A stretch of 64,000 nt of DNA from Paenibacillus sp. FSL R5-0517. Lineage in GTDB: Bacteria > Bacillota > Bacilli > Paenibacillales > Paenibacillaceae. Positions within the stretch are counted from its first letter, which is position 1, and each line of letters opens with the position of its first letter. Both the position numbers and the translations under genes were made by a program. The stretch covers positions 1,364,001-1,428,000 of the forward strand of contig NZ_CP150235.1 of NCBI RefSeq assembly GCF_037974355.1. The letters are read 5' to 3'. The notes beneath the pieces were generated by a model. It was not told where the DNA came from and searched no databases. It saw nothing but the letters and a program-made list of their open reading frames with translations. Below, piece after piece: positions 16,880 to 26,347 of this stretch.

Positions 16880-17449
16880 TTAATAATCCAGAAGCCGTCC
16901 GTGATCATGCCACTGACCGTACATTTTATTTTCCTTCGTATTGGTTAAGAATTTATCCAATCTGCTCTGGAATAAGGCGGGTTGATCTTTAACACTTTGA
17001 ATCGTGTCGATTCGAACGTTTCGATACAGGGCAGGAAAGGCCAGAAAATTCACATAAACCTGATGGTCCTCCTGCAACCTTTGTTCGATCACACCATCCA
17101 TAATGAAAGCATTTGGGTCCATAACAGGTAGTACCTGTCTACCCTCGTCATGCATAAGGCCTAACTTTTCAAGACGGCGGACACGTTCCTTATTCAATTC
17201 AGTCCAAGAGCTGCGTTTGCTTCGTGGAGATAATCTCTGTGCTAATTGAGTCTCGGATATTTTCTTTTTGACCCCATCGATCCAGCCAAAGCACAACGCT
17301 TCCTCAACCACGTCCAAATACAGCAGAGTATCCGGAGTGGGTTTCAAGCTAACCATGACCCAGCAAGATTTCTGGACTTTTCCATGCTCCTGCAACCAAC
17401 TTCTCAATTCTTCCCTCGATGTCACGGGGATACAATGTACATTTTCCAT
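16880..17449 (-). CDS. YdeI/OmpD-associated family protein
   Basis: A 189-residue soluble protein with the YdeI-family signature: CWVMVSLKPT, LYLDVVEEALCFGWIDGVKKK and QRLSPRSKRSSWTELNKERV. The biochemical function of the family is not established, although some members are linked to antimicrobial-peptide resistance and osmotic stress. It begins 11 bases after the DinB-like gene's stop on the same strand and has no strong ribosome site of its own, so the two are probably translated from one message. Confidence 0.8.
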   Translation of the reverse strand: MENVHCIPVTSREELRSWLQEHGKVQKSCWVMVSLKPTPDTLLYLDVVEEALCFGWIDGVKKKISETQLAQRLSPRSKRSSWTELNKERVRRLEKLGLMHDEGRQVLPVMDPNAFIMDGVIEQRLQEDHQVYVNFLAFPALYRNVRIDTIQSVKDQPALFQSRLDKFLTNTKENKMYGQWHDHGRLLDY

Positions 17450-17460
17450 CGCATCGTTGT

Positions 17461-17970
17461 CTATACTTGAGCCGGTTCTTGATACCAGAAGAGAGAATAG
17501 TCGTTCATGACGGAAGCATGCCCCAATTGACGGAGCATGGTAGACACATTACCTCGGTGGTAGGTCCCGTGATTGACCAGATGAAATACCATTTCCAATA
17601 AGCGGGTTTCGCGGACGCCGGCAAATGGATTATCGAGCAGTACGGTGTGTTCCAGATTGGTTTGGCCTTGGAGCCATTCGCTATATTGTGCCGACAGATC
17701 GGCAAACATTTGCATGTACTCATCTATTGAACCATGAATTTCACCATTGAGAGGCATGCATGCCTGGAGTGCCTCGGGCATACCGGTGCCCGTTAACACC
17801 AGATACCACATCTTATCCACTGCATAGATATGGCTGAGAGCATGGGCGATGGTTGGAAATGAACTGTTCACTTCCTGACTTAGTACAGAAGAGGGGAGTT
17901 CTTTAATTCTGTTCAGGATGGTTTGATTAGCCCATGCGTTGTAGTTATACATTTGTTCCGGATGATTCAT
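17461..17970 (-). CDS. DinB-family metal-dependent protein
   Basis: A 169-residue four-helix-bundle protein of the DinB/YfiT family. The expected three metal-binding histidines are visible: one in FPTIAHALSHIYAVDKMWY and two in FHLVNHGTYHRGNVSTMLRQLG. In related proteins this site supports thiol-transferase or hydrolase activity, but the specific substrate here is unknown. AAAGGAG precedes the ATG at 17970. The promoter must lie in the 56 bases between it and the terminator of the WYL gene. Co-transcribed with the YdeI-like gene. Confidence 0.82.
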   Translation of the reverse strand: MNHPEQMYNYNAWANQTILNRIKELPSSVLSQEVNSSFPTIAHALSHIYAVDKMWYLVLTGTGMPEALQACMPLNGEIHGSIDEYMQMFADLSAQYSEWLQGQTNLEHTVLLDNPFAGVRETRLLEMVFHLVNHGTYHRGNVSTMLRQLGHASVMNDYSLFWYQEPAQV

Positions 17971-18026
17971 GAATGATCGTCTCCTTTAATTTGGCGAGGA
18001 ATGTGGTTACTTACTAAAATGATTAT

Positions 18027-18060
18027 AAAAAAAGAAGTATGACAACAGCGTGTCATACTT
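18027..18060 (-). terminator. Terminator of the WYL-regulator gene
   Basis: A 10-bp stem AAGTATGACA/TGTCATACTT (18035-18044, 18051-18060) followed on the minus strand by C and seven T. The TGA stop codon of the regulator lies inside the stem. Confidence 0.85.
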
Positions 18061-19003
18061 CTTCATAGAGTTTAAGTGCGTCTCGAAGCTGTTCTTTCAG
18101 AATACCACGTAATTCAATCGGTTCAAGCACCTCAGCGCCACTTCCCAAACTAAGCAGAAACGACCATAACCACTTGGCTTGTAACGGTTGATGAACCGAG
18201 ATGCGCATCGTCATACTGCCATCCTCGTGAAATTGCTTATCTGCCTGTTGAAAATGATCCATGGCTTCTGCTAGCGCTTCCGGGTTCACTCGAAATACCA
18301 CATCACTTACTTGATCTTGCCAGGATGGATCGGACACAACCTCCGCCTGAGGAAGTTCAAGATGTGGTTGAAAGTGTTCCGATGTCAGGGCCACATTCAT
18401 CATCCGGGACAGTCGGAACTCGCGATAATCCTGCCGTGTCTGGCAAAATCCATATACATACCAATTACGGTATTTGAACTGGAGTCTTACCGGCTCCAGA
18501 TGGCGAGGGGTATGTTCATTTTTCGTATTGATGTAGTCAAAACGCACAACCTGATGCTTCGTAATCCCTGTACGCAGATGAGGAAGGGCATCAGGCTCCG
18601 TTCGGCGAGTCTCCAGATCCACAGATAGACTTGAGGTCTGATGCTCCGGTCCAATCGTTTGCAGACGTTCAATTGTGCCCTGTGCACGTGCATCCTCAAA
18701 GACCGTGGAGAGACTGCTAAGAACCGTAATCAGAGAATCGACATCATATGAACCAAGCAAGCTTTTATCCATTTTATATCCGTCCATCATGCCGTAGCCG
18801 CCCTTGAGTCCCTGATGGGAAATGACGGGGAAGCCGGCTGCACAGATTACATCAATATCCCGATAGATCGTTCTCGGGGACACCTGAAACTCTTCTGCCA
18901 AGGTGGAAGCAGACAACACTTCGTGGTTCAGCAGTTTGTATATGATTGAGATTAATCGCTCCAATTTCAAGAAATATCCCCGCCCGTTATTCCATTTTGT
19001 CAT
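18053..19003 (-). CDS. WYL-domain transcriptional regulator (YafY/DeoR-type HTH)
   Basis: The N-terminal winged HTH (LERLISIIYKLLNHEVLSASTLAEEF, then VSPRTIYRDIDVICAAGFPV) is followed by a WYL effector domain (about residues 140-220; VVRFDYINTKNEHT, RLQFKYRNWYVYGFC, REFRLSRM) and a C-terminal extension. WYL domains sense small ligands or nucleic acids. The ATG at 19003 has only a weak ribosome site and lies right after a TATAAT. An in-frame TTG at 18970 (giving LKLERLISII) has GGGGA at good spacing and matches the usual start of this family. Targets are unknown. The DinB-YdeI pair downstream is separated by a terminator and is a likely candidate. Confidence 0.83.
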   Translation of the reverse strand: MTKWNNGRGYFLKLERLISIIYKLLNHEVLSASTLAEEFQVSPRTIYRDIDVICAAGFPVISHQGLKGGYGMMDGYKMDKSLLGSYDVDSLITVLSSLSTVFEDARAQGTIERLQTIGPEHQTSSLSVDLETRRTEPDALPHLRTGITKHQVVRFDYINTKNEHTPRHLEPVRLQFKYRNWYVYGFCQTRQDYREFRLSRMMNVALTSEHFQPHLELPQAEVVSDPSWQDQVSDVVFRVNPEALAEAMDHFQQADKQFHEDGSMTMRISVHQPLQAKWLWSFLLSLGSGAEVLEPIELRGILKEQLRDALKLYEEV

Positions 19004-19121
19004 TACAGGCCTATATTATATCACGACATGATGAACACAATGGATGAATACAAAGGGTTCGTAAAAGTCATATCATCCAGTGGGTTTATTCCAGTTCGGT
19101 TGAATAAGTTCTTAGCCGAGA

Positions 19122-19150
19122 TGAAAAAAAGAGTGCTGGATAGCACCCTT
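19122..19150 (-). terminator. Terminator downstream of the ArsR-like regulator
   Basis: An 8-bp stem with one mismatch (19130-19137, 19142-19149), loop GGAT, with seven T after it on the minus strand. It is 90 bases past the stop at 19239. Confidence 0.7.
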
Positions 19151-19238
19151 TTCGAAGACAGATTGTTGTTGTTGTATGGAACAGTTATTTTAGAAGTTTG
19201 GTTGAGCTATTAATCCAACGTTTAGAGTAGAGTGGGCT

Positions 19239-20156
19239 CTACTCTTCCTGCACGTTATAGAGAACCCGAGCGAGCAGATTCTGTCCGTAGTTACCAAAGT
19301 TTTTACCAAAGATCGTTAAGCCCCGTTTGTTCAAAGGTCCGTCCGTAACCGCAATGCGGAAGTGAATATCGCTCTTGTAATCCAACCCAATCTGGTCCAG
19401 CGTTACGTCCGAGATGCGGCATCCGTCGATATAGCTGCCCTCTTGCGTAATCCGGATCAGCTTCAGCATGCCGTACTGATTCAAGTGGGGAGGCCACCAT
19501 TCCGGGTTAAAGGTACCGCGTGTATTGCCGAAATCGCCTGGACTCGTCCAGCAGCCAATCTCAATACCATTGATGTAGAAATAGATATCCGAAGGGTAAT
19601 TGTCGCAAAAACCAGGTGCCTCCGACCCCAGCTCCATGGATAGCTGAATTTCGCTAAACAACTGATTGGGCTTGAGGTAGTTGGGGATACGATACTCCAA
19701 GTAACCTTCAGCCAGCCAGATCATCTCCGCATCAATTCGCAGTGGATCAGCAAAGTAACGCGGATCATCGAACTCCCCAACAATGCTGTCCCGGGTAGCA
19801 AGGCCGCATGTAGGTGCAGCTTGATAATCGCTGTAGTGGCCTACCTGAATTTCAACCTCGTATCGATTATTTATTTCCTGTGAACGCAGATCAACCATCA
19901 ATTTTTCCTCATTGAGATAACATATCTTCTGAATGCCATGTTTGCCAACGGCGGTATTGATCTCGATCAATCCGCTCTCCTCAAGCTTTTTAATATGCAT
20001 TGTGATAGCGCCATTGCTCAGCCCCAGTTTGGTTGCGAGATCATTGAGATTAAGACTTTGGTTCTTGGCCAGTAGCTCGATGATCTGAATCCGGATTTCT
20101 GAACTGAGCGCTTTGAAGATATTCACACCCGACATCAGATCTTTAATATAAATCAT
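19239..20156 (-). CDS. ArsR-like HTH regulator with large C-terminal domain
   Basis: Residues about 10-75 form a winged HTH of the ArsR type (VNIFKALSSEIRIQIIELLAKN, LNDLATKLGLSNGAITMHIKKLEESGLI). The remaining ~230 residues are a beta-rich domain with many aromatic and acidic residues (EYRIPNYLKPNQLF, DNYPSDIYFYINGIEIGCW, HFRIAVTDGP) that looks like a sugar-binding sandwich. I do not know its ligand. ATG at 20156 is used because AAAGGA lies eight bases upstream, and the longer frame adds 19 residues without support. It is divergent from the arabinanase gene and therefore the likely regulator of the arabinan locus. Confidence 0.78.
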   Translation of the reverse strand: MIYIKDLMSGVNIFKALSSEIRIQIIELLAKNQSLNLNDLATKLGLSNGAITMHIKKLEESGLIEINTAVGKHGIQKICYLNEEKLMVDLRSQEINNRYEVEIQVGHYSDYQAAPTCGLATRDSIVGEFDDPRYFADPLRIDAEMIWLAEGYLEYRIPNYLKPNQLFSEIQLSMELGSEAPGFCDNYPSDIYFYINGIEIGCWTSPGDFGNTRGTFNPEWWPPHLNQYGMLKLIRITQEGSYIDGCRISDVTLDQIGLDYKSDIHFRIAVTDGPLNKRGLTIFGKNFGNYGQNLLARVLYNVQEE

Positions 20157-20398
20157 AGGTGGATTCCTTTCCCCGTTCTGAACAAAGTCTCTTTTCAATG
20201 CAGACATTTGCACATTTATATGTTTTATTTCAGATAATTATAAATCATTCCCTCATGGAAGGGAAGGGCAGAGAAATAGAAGCCAAAACCCTTCTGTATA
20301 GCGCAAATATGAAAATGTAATCCACTTTTTGTTCACTATTACGGTTAAAATAAGTGTTAATCAGTTCATGTATATTTGAAATATACCATTGAAATGTA

Positions 20399-20413
20399 AT
20401 GTAACCGCTTTTA
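20399..20413 (+). promoter_or_regulatory. cre-like site upstream of arabinanase gene
   Basis: ATGTAACCGCTTTTA fits the cre consensus except for the second-last C. It lies 72 bases before the predicted TTG start and in the divergent control region shared with the ArsR-like gene. Catabolite repression of arabinan genes by CcpA is known in Bacillus. Confidence 0.4.
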
Positions 20414-20484
20414 TAATCCTATTATACCTAAATTGATTCAATACATCATGAACCAAATTAACCATTTGAAAGGTGGAGTTAGGT

Positions 20485-21462
20485 TTGGATAAGTTGAAGA
20501 CGGTGCAAAAGTTCAAAAGGAAACGTTGGGCATTACCCGCATTGCTTGTCTTAGTATTGCTGCTTGCAGGTCAATCACGGGCTTTTGCAGCATTTTGGAA
20601 TCTGACCGGAGATATCGCTGTTCATGATCCATCGATTATCAAAGAGGGCAGTTCCTGGTACACTTTCTCAACGGGGCCGGGCATTCAGGTATTGAAATCG
20701 GATAATGGATCGTCCTGGTATCGGGTTCCGCAAATCTTCCTGAGTAAGCCATCCTGGTGGGCTTCTGCGGTTCCGGGGCAGAGTGGATTGGATGTATGGG
20801 CACCGGACGTAGAGCAGTATAACGGAAAAGTGTGGCTCTATTATTCAATCTCCACCTTTGGTTCTAATCGGTCTGCGATTGGTCTCGCGTCCGCGAACAG
20901 TATCGGTGCAGGGCAATGGAAGGACGAAGGGATGGTGCTTCAGACAACGACCGCCAATAATTATAATGCGATTGATCCGAATCTGGTCATTGATGCTTCA
21001 GGCAATCCATGGCTGGCATTCGGTTCTTTCTGGAGCGGTTTGAAGATTGTCAAGCTGGACAAAAATACGATGAAACCGACAGGCAGCATAACATCCATTG
21101 CTGCGCGCCCGAATAACGGAGGTGCTATTGAAGGACCAAGTGTTGTATACCGTGGCGGCTATTATTACCTGTTTGCCTCCATCGATTCTTGCTGCCAAGG
21201 AGTGAACAGTACCTACAAAATGGTCTATGGACGTTCGACCAGCATAACAGGCCCTTATGTGGACAAAAACGGAGTCAATATGTTGAATGGGGGCGGTACG
21301 ATATTGGATACAGGCAATGTGAAATGGAAAGGTCCAGGTGGTCAGGACGTGTACAACGGTAATGTCATCGCAAGACATGCCTATGATGCAGAGGATAATG
21401 GCAATCCGAAATTGCTGATTAATGACTTGCTTTGGGATGCCAGTGGCTGGCCTATGTATTGA
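20485..21462 (+). CDS. abnA: Secreted GH43 endo-1,5-alpha-L-arabinanase
   Basis: Cleaves the alpha-1,5-arabinan backbone outside the cell. The product has a signal peptide (basic KRKR, then a Leu/Val core ending GQSRAFA) and a single GH43 propeller of about 290 residues. Catalytic acids are visible as DIAVHDPSII (base), NAIDPNLVID (second Asp) and AIEGPSVVYR (acid Glu). WAPDVEQYNGKVWLYYSISTFGSNRSAIGLA is characteristic of arabinanases of the AbnA group. The frame opens at GTG 20473, but AAGGTGGAG overlaps it, so TTG 20485 is preferred. The length (325) matches single-domain AbnA proteins. It heads the arabinan cluster, and a new promoter follows before the binding-protein gene. Confidence 0.88.
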   Translation: MDKLKTVQKFKRKRWALPALLVLVLLLAGQSRAFAAFWNLTGDIAVHDPSIIKEGSSWYTFSTGPGIQVLKSDNGSSWYRVPQIFLSKPSWWASAVPGQSGLDVWAPDVEQYNGKVWLYYSISTFGSNRSAIGLASANSIGAGQWKDEGMVLQTTTANNYNAIDPNLVIDASGNPWLAFGSFWSGLKIVKLDKNTMKPTGSITSIAARPNNGGAIEGPSVVYRGGYYYLFASIDSCCQGVNSTYKMVYGRSTSITGPYVDKNGVNMLNGGGTILDTGNVKWKGPGGQDVYNGNVIARHAYDAEDNGNPKLLINDLLWDASGWPMY

Positions 21463-21499
21463 TTTATTTTATATAAATATAAAATGTTTTATAAAAGTG

Positions 21500-21527
21500 T
21501 TGACTAAAGTGATCTGGATTTGATAAA
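21500..21527 (+). promoter_or_regulatory. Candidate promoter of the arabino-oligosaccharide importer
   Basis: TTGACT (21500-21505) and GATAAA (22-base window ending 21527), spaced 16 bases, in an AT-rich gap between the arabinanase gene and the binding-protein gene. The match is moderate. Confidence 0.35.
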
Positions 21528-21594
21528 TTTAACAACAGAAATCTTATTTCATCCAATTGAATACGGTTACAAGTCCAGATCAGGAGGGGTTCAG

Positions 21595-22938
21595 ATGGTA
21601 AAGAAAAAGAATTGGGTCACATTTATGCTTCTAATGCTAGTAAGTGCACTGGTACTTGCGGGCTGCGGAGGAGGAAGTAGCGCTTCAAATGGGGACAAGG
21701 AGTTAACGTTTATGTTCCGCGGTGGTACGGACGAGCAGAAAGCATACCAGGCGGTGGTCAAGAAATTCGAAGAAGATCATCCGGGTGTGAAAGTCAAAAT
21801 CATTGTAACGGCTGCGGATCAATATGCAACCAAGCTGAGAGCGGCAATTACAGGCAACAGCTTGCCTGATGTATTCTACATCAATCCGGGCGATGTGAAA
21901 GCGTATGTGAACAGTAATGTACTGATGAATCTTACACCGTATGTTGAAAATAACCCGGATGTTGATCTGGATAATATCTGGAAATACGGTGTGGACTTGT
22001 ACCGTTATGATGGCCAAATGTCAGGACAAGGCGACATCTACGGTATGCCGAAGGATCTGGGGCCATTTGCACTGGGATACAACAAAACTTTGTTTGAAAA
22101 AGAAGGCATTCCCTTCCCTGACAAGGATAAACCATATACATGGGAAGAGTTCATTAAAGTAAACCAGCAAGCGACCAAGGATACTAATGGGGACGGAAAA
22201 CCCGATGTGTATGGTACTGGCTTCAACGTACAGTGGGCACTGCAATCCTTTGTATGGAGCAATGGCGGCGATTGGTTGGATGAGACTAAAACAAAAGTAA
22301 CGATTGATGATCCGAAATTCGCGGAAGCGCTGCAATTCTTCGCGGATATGCAAAACAAATACAAAATCACACCTTCCATTGAGGAAGCGCAAACATTGGA
22401 TACGTACCAACGCTGGATGAAAGGTGAGATGGCTTTCTTCCCTGTTGGACCATGGGATATGAGTACATTTGAGAAACTGCCTTTCGATTATGATTTGCTG
22501 CCATTCCCTGCGGGATCTACTGGAAAATCGGCAACGTGGATTGGATCTCTCGGAATCGGGGTATCCGCGAAAACGAAACATCCGGAAGAAGCTACTGCAT
22601 TGGTGAACTACCTTACGGCTTCGAAGGAAGGCATGCAGCAACTGGTGGATGCCAAGGTACAGATTCCAAACTTGCTTGATATGGCAGACGAGTGGGCCAA
22701 AGATACATCCACGAAACCAGCCAATAAACAGGAATTCATTGATATCGTTGAGGATTACGGTCGGGCTCTGCCAGGCAATTACACATACAATGCGGAGTGG
22801 TATGACCTGTTCTTCACGGACATCCAGCCGGTATTGGATGGCAAGATTACAGCCGCAGACTATGTGAAGCAGCAACAGCCGAAAATGCAGAAGCTGCTCG
22901 ATAAAGCAGTTGAACAAGAAAAGAAATCACAGAAATAG
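21595..22938 (+). CDS. Sugar ABC substrate-binding lipoprotein
   Basis: Family-1 solute-binding protein of 447 residues. It has an N-terminal Lys cluster, a hydrophobic core and a lipobox LVLAGC, so it is anchored outside the membrane. The mature part has typical features of the AraN/AbnE group: [27 protein letters not shown], and [12 protein letters not shown] in the C-lobe. The start ATG 21595 follows CAGGAGGGG, and the longer frame from 21520 would place 25 non-hydrophobic residues before the signal peptide. The surrounding arabinanases make arabino-oligosaccharides the likely ligand. Confidence 0.88.
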   Translation: MVKKKNWVTFMLLMLVSALVLAGCGGGSSASNGDKELTFMFRGGTDEQKAYQAVVKKFEEDHPGVKVKIIVTAADQYATKLRAAITGNSLPDVFYINPGDVKAYVNSNVLMNLTPYVENNPDVDLDNIWKYGVDLYRYDGQMSGQGDIYGMPKDLGPFALGYNKTLFEKEGIPFPDKDKPYTWEEFIKVNQQATKDTNGDGKPDVYGTGFNVQWALQSFVWSNGGDWLDETKTKVTIDDPKFAEALQFFADMQNKYKITPSIEEAQTLDTYQRWMKGEMAFFPVGPWDMSTFEKLPFDYDLLPFPAGSTGKSATWIGSLGIGVSAKTKHPEEATALVNYLTASKEGMQQLVDAKVQIPNLLDMADEWAKDTSTKPANKQEFIDIVEDYGRALPGNYTYNAEWYDLFFTDIQPVLDGKITAADYVKQQQPKMQKLLDKAVEQEKKSQK

Positions 22939-22953
22939 TAGATAGGTAGAGCG

Positions 22954-23067
22954 ATGCCGGCAGAGTGCAATCATGCTGCTGGCATCATTCGTGTTGGAAT
23001 TTGTGGAGTTCCATACGGGCATGTGGCATTCGTTGATCGGCAAGGTTCAATCGAAGAATGCCACATG
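22954..23067 (+). promoter_or_regulatory. Two tandem hairpins between binding-protein and permease genes
   Basis: Hairpin 1 has a 10-bp stem (22954-22963 with 22976-22985). Hairpin 2 has a 12-bp stem (23020-23031 with 23056-23067) extended inward by about four pairs. Neither has a T-run, so they are unlikely to be strong terminators. Such structures often protect the 3' end of a highly expressed binding-protein mRNA and lower expression of the downstream permeases. Confidence 0.6.
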
Positions 23068-23094
23068 CTGATACTAGAAACAGGGGTGAACGCC

Positions 23095-23985
23095 GTGATT
23101 ACGAAATCGAGTTTGTATCGCAAAGAGATGCTGTACGGATATCTGTTTATTTTACCTCCGATTCTTGGATTGCTGATCTTTGTCATGTTCCCGTTCCTCT
23201 ACTCCCTATATGGTTCCTTTACGGATTGGGACGGACTGGGACAGATGAATTTTATTGGTCTGGCCAACTTCAAGGATTTGCTCACGGATGACCTCTTTTA
23301 CAAAGCGATGTTTAACACATTTTTCCTGATGCTTGGTATCCCGATTGGTCTGTTGTTGGCGCTATTGCTGGCAATGGGGCTGAATCGTAAAATCCCGGGC
23401 ACAACGACATTCCGAGTGATCTACTACATTCCGGTTATTTCCTCACTCGCTGCCGTGTCCATCATGTGGAACTGGGCGTACAACGGAGATTACGGTCTGG
23501 TGAACCAGTTCCTTGACCTGTTTGGGATTAAAGGCCCTAACTGGCTCGCGAACAAAGATACGGTCAAACCCGCTCTGATTATTATGACGGTGTGGAAAGG
23601 CTTGGGATACACGATGTTATTGTACCTGGCAGCACTGCAAAGTGTATCACGTACATATTACGAGGCGGCAGAGCTGGATGGAGCGAATGGATTCCAAATC
23701 TTCCGCAATATCACCTGGCCGATGGTGAAGCCGGTTACCTTTTTCCTGATCGTTACGAATATCATTGGCGGTTCCCAGATATTCACCGAGATGAACATTA
23801 TGACACCTACGGGTGGTCCTGAATATTCTTCGGCATCAATCGTCTTCTACATCTGGCAGAAGGCCTTCAGTAACTTGCAGATGGGTTATGCCTCAGCGAT
23901 GGCCATGATTCTGGGTATTTTCATTTTTGTCATTACCCTTGTGCAATTCAAAATGAACGAAAAATCAGCCTATGATGGGGATTGA
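23095..23985 (+). CDS. AraP/AbnF-type ABC sugar permease
   Basis: Membrane subunit with six predicted helices. LYGYLFILPPILGLLIFVMFPFLYSLYGSFTDW is the classic MalF-family N-terminus. The EAA loop is at about residues 186-206 (SVSRTYYEAAELDGANGFQIF). The open frame reaches back to 22954, but that part is the two-hairpin region with no ribosome site. GTG 23095 has AGGGGTG eight bases upstream and gives a normal 297-residue length. It pairs with the next permease and is fed by the lipoprotein encoded upstream. Confidence 0.85.
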   Translation: MITKSSLYRKEMLYGYLFILPPILGLLIFVMFPFLYSLYGSFTDWDGLGQMNFIGLANFKDLLTDDLFYKAMFNTFFLMLGIPIGLLLALLLAMGLNRKIPGTTTFRVIYYIPVISSLAAVSIMWNWAYNGDYGLVNQFLDLFGIKGPNWLANKDTVKPALIIMTVWKGLGYTMLLYLAALQSVSRTYYEAAELDGANGFQIFRNITWPMVKPVTFFLIVTNIIGGSQIFTEMNIMTPTGGPEYSSASIVFYIWQKAFSNLQMGYASAMAMILGIFIFVITLVQFKMNEKSAYDGD

Positions 23986-24011
23986 TTGTCAAGGAAAGGA
24001 GTGAACCGGAG

Positions 24012-24854
24012 ATGTCTTACAGTCAAAAGAGGAAGTTAACGAATTCGATCATTTTTATCGTACTCGCGATTGGTGCAATTGCGATGATTGCACCACTGAT
24101 CTGGATGTTGTCCACGTCATTGAAGGAGAAGCAGGATGTGTTCGCGCTTCCGCCTGTATGGATACCTGAAGTATTCCAGTTTGGAAAGTATAAAGAAATC
24201 TGGGAAGCAGGGCCGCTGCTCAGCGGGATCAAAAACAGCCTCATCGTTGCGGTGAGTGTAACGGTGGTGGGTACGTTTACGTCCAGTATCGCTGCCTTTG
24301 CTTTTGCCAAATTAAGATTCCCGCACAAAAATAAATTGTTCCTCGCATTGCTGGCATCCATGATGATTCCTTATCCGACCGTCATGATCCCGCAATTCAT
24401 CATGTTTGCGAAGCTGGGCTGGGTGGATACGCTGCTTCCACTGATCGTTCCAGGCCTTTTCGGTAACGTCATCATGATTTTCTTCCTGCGCCAATATCTA
24501 CTTAGTGTGCCTGATGCGATTATTGAGGCAGCCAAAATCGATGGAAGCTCCTATTTCCGGCTGTACTCCAGCATTACGTTTCCACTGATCAAACCGGCGA
24601 TCGCTGCACAGTTGATTCTCTGGTTCATGGGCATCTGGAATGATTATCTGGCACCAATTATCTATCTGAACTCACCGGAGAAGCAGACGTTACAGCTCGT
24701 TATAGCGAATTTCAATGCCACGTATGCGATTCAAACCGATTACCCACTTATTATGGCGGCGTCCATCGTAGCTCTGTTACCAGTGTTGATCATCTTCCTG
24801 ATCTTCCAAAAACAGATTATTGAATCGGTTGCCATCTCGGGAGTGAAGGGATGA
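24012..24854 (+). CDS. AraQ/AbnJ-type ABC sugar permease
   Basis: Second membrane subunit, 280 residues with six predicted helices. It has the MalG-family pattern WMLSTSLKEKQDVFALPP near residue 32, the EAA loop SVPDAIIEAAKIDGSSYFRLY near 165-185, and the C-terminus ESVAISGVKG. ATG 24012 is taken as the start because GGAG lies about nine bases upstream, and the longer frame begins inside the previous gene's end. Its stop overlaps the next gene's start by four bases (ATGA). No ATPase gene is nearby, so a shared MsmX-type ATPase is expected. Confidence 0.87.
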   Translation: MSYSQKRKLTNSIIFIVLAIGAIAMIAPLIWMLSTSLKEKQDVFALPPVWIPEVFQFGKYKEIWEAGPLLSGIKNSLIVAVSVTVVGTFTSSIAAFAFAKLRFPHKNKLFLALLASMMIPYPTVMIPQFIMFAKLGWVDTLLPLIVPGLFGNVIMIFFLRQYLLSVPDAIIEAAKIDGSSYFRLYSSITFPLIKPAIAAQLILWFMGIWNDYLAPIIYLNSPEKQTLQLVIANFNATYAIQTDYPLIMAASIVALLPVLIIFLIFQKQIIESVAISGVKG

Positions 24855-26332
24855 ATCAGCGGAAGAACTTCCGAGGGTGGACATTTTCGAAGAGAGGGGT
24901 TGTTGCTTCCATGTTGCTGTTGTTGATTACTGGGGCTACGGGATGTGCTGGAGAAGGGGCTGGAGAAACGGTGTCCCGTCCGGTCTTTCCTGAAGCTCCT
25001 CAAGATACCCAACTGTATGATACCTCCATATTGGATGACGAGTCCCGTTGGACAGTAAACAATGCACATGATCCGGCCATTATCAAAACAGACCAGGGTT
25101 ACTACGTCTATTCCACAGACGTTCGTGTAGCGGGAGAACCGAAACCCGGCGTCATGGTACGCAAATCGGATGATCTGATCCACTGGACATGGGTAGGCCA
25201 GGCTCTGCCAGGCATTCCCCAAGAAGCGCTGGATTGGACAGGTGCAGTGAACCTGTGGGCGCCGGATGTGATTCAGGTTGATGACACCTATCGGATGTAC
25301 TATTCGGCATCCAGTTTCGGTAGTACCCAGTCGGCCATTGGTTTGCAGACAGCTAAGTCCCCGGAAGGCCCATGGACAGATGAAGGGCTGGTTGTGAAAA
25401 CCCTTGCGAATGAACAGGATAAACTGAATGCCATTGATGCCAATCCCATTGTGGATGCCGAGGGCAATTCGTGGATGGTATATGGTTCGTTTTTTGATGG
25501 CATCTATATTGCCCCACTCGACCCGGATACCGGAAAGTTCAAGGACGAGGGTTATGGTACCCGCATTGCTGCACGGGATCGTGCAACCGAAGAAGGTGCA
25601 GTCGAAGGTCCATACATTGTGTATAACCCGGAGTTCAAAAAGTACTATTTGTTCGTCTCCTATGATTCCTTATTCGAGGACTATAACGTGCGGGTTGCGC
25701 GTGCCGATTCAATCACAGGACCGTACACGGACATGAATGGCATGAACATGCTGGATACAGAACATCTGCCTCAATATGAGATCGGCACCAAAATTCTGGG
25801 GGGTTATCGCTTCACAGAAGGTGAGGGCTGGGTAGCGCCCGGACATAACTCTGTTCTCAAGGACGGAGACGATTATTATATCGTGCATCATGCACGGGGC
25901 GAGACGGATAAAAACTGGCCCTATCTGCATGTACGCAAAATGGTATGGACGAAGGATGGCTGGCCTGTGGTTTCACCTGAACGGTACGCCGGTGAGACTG
26001 CCCAGGATATTCCGAAATCCATGATTGCCGGGGAGTGGGAAGGCATGGCGCTTGATCCGTCCGTGGACGGGCAGATTCAGGCAGTGCCTTATACCCTAAC
26101 AAGCAACGGTAAAATTAAAAGCGAAAATGGTTCTGGAACCTGGACATTTGATGGCCAACAAACATTGACACTGACGTGGAAAGAAAGCCCATGGGGCGGA
26201 GCTTCCATAGAAGAGCTGAAGCTGCTCCCGTCCTGGGACTGGGAGCGAAGCCAGCCTACGCTGGTGTTAACAGGCCTCGATGATCGCGGCGTAGCGGTCT
26301 GGGGCAAGCAGATTAGCGCAGCGGAGGAGTAA
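24851..26332 (+). CDS. Lipoprotein GH43 arabinanase with C-terminal domain (Abn2-like)
   Basis: A 493-residue enzyme predicted to cut arabinan at the cell surface. The signal sequence ends in a lipobox-like ITGATGC at Cys32. The GH43 propeller carries the three acids in NAHDPAII, NAIDANPIVD and GAVEGPYIVYN. WAPDVIQVDDTYRMYYSASSFGSTQSAIGLQTA is the arabinanase signature. A C-terminal domain of about 100 residues (from IAGEWEGMALDPS) resembles the lipocalin-like domain of Bacillus subtilis Abn2. It overlaps the permease stop by four bases, so it is co-translated with the importer. Immediately downstream is a block of repeats. Confidence 0.87.
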   Translation: MNQRKNFRGWTFSKRGVVASMLLLLITGATGCAGEGAGETVSRPVFPEAPQDTQLYDTSILDDESRWTVNNAHDPAIIKTDQGYYVYSTDVRVAGEPKPGVMVRKSDDLIHWTWVGQALPGIPQEALDWTGAVNLWAPDVIQVDDTYRMYYSASSFGSTQSAIGLQTAKSPEGPWTDEGLVVKTLANEQDKLNAIDANPIVDAEGNSWMVYGSFFDGIYIAPLDPDTGKFKDEGYGTRIAARDRATEEGAVEGPYIVYNPEFKKYYLFVSYDSLFEDYNVRVARADSITGPYTDMNGMNMLDTEHLPQYEIGTKILGGYRFTEGEGWVAPGHNSVLKDGDDYYIVHHARGETDKNWPYLHVRKMVWTKDGWPVVSPERYAGETAQDIPKSMIAGEWEGMALDPSVDGQIQAVPYTLTSNGKIKSENGSGTWTFDGQQTLTLTWKESPWGGASIEELKLLPSWDWERSQPTLVLTGLDDRGVAVWGKQISAAEE

Positions 26333-26347
26333 GGCGGGAAGCAACGC

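Noticed and set aside
19028-19213. Plus-strand ORF of 61 codons
   Set aside because: Contains the terminator of the minus-strand ArsR-like gene and has no ribosome site.
22021-22917. Minus-strand ORF of 298 codons
   Set aside because: Antisense to the binding-lipoprotein gene and without a protein-like pattern.
22954-23094. N-terminal extension of the permease from 22954
   Set aside because: The extension is made of two hairpins and adds 47 residues before a standard MalF-type N-terminus.
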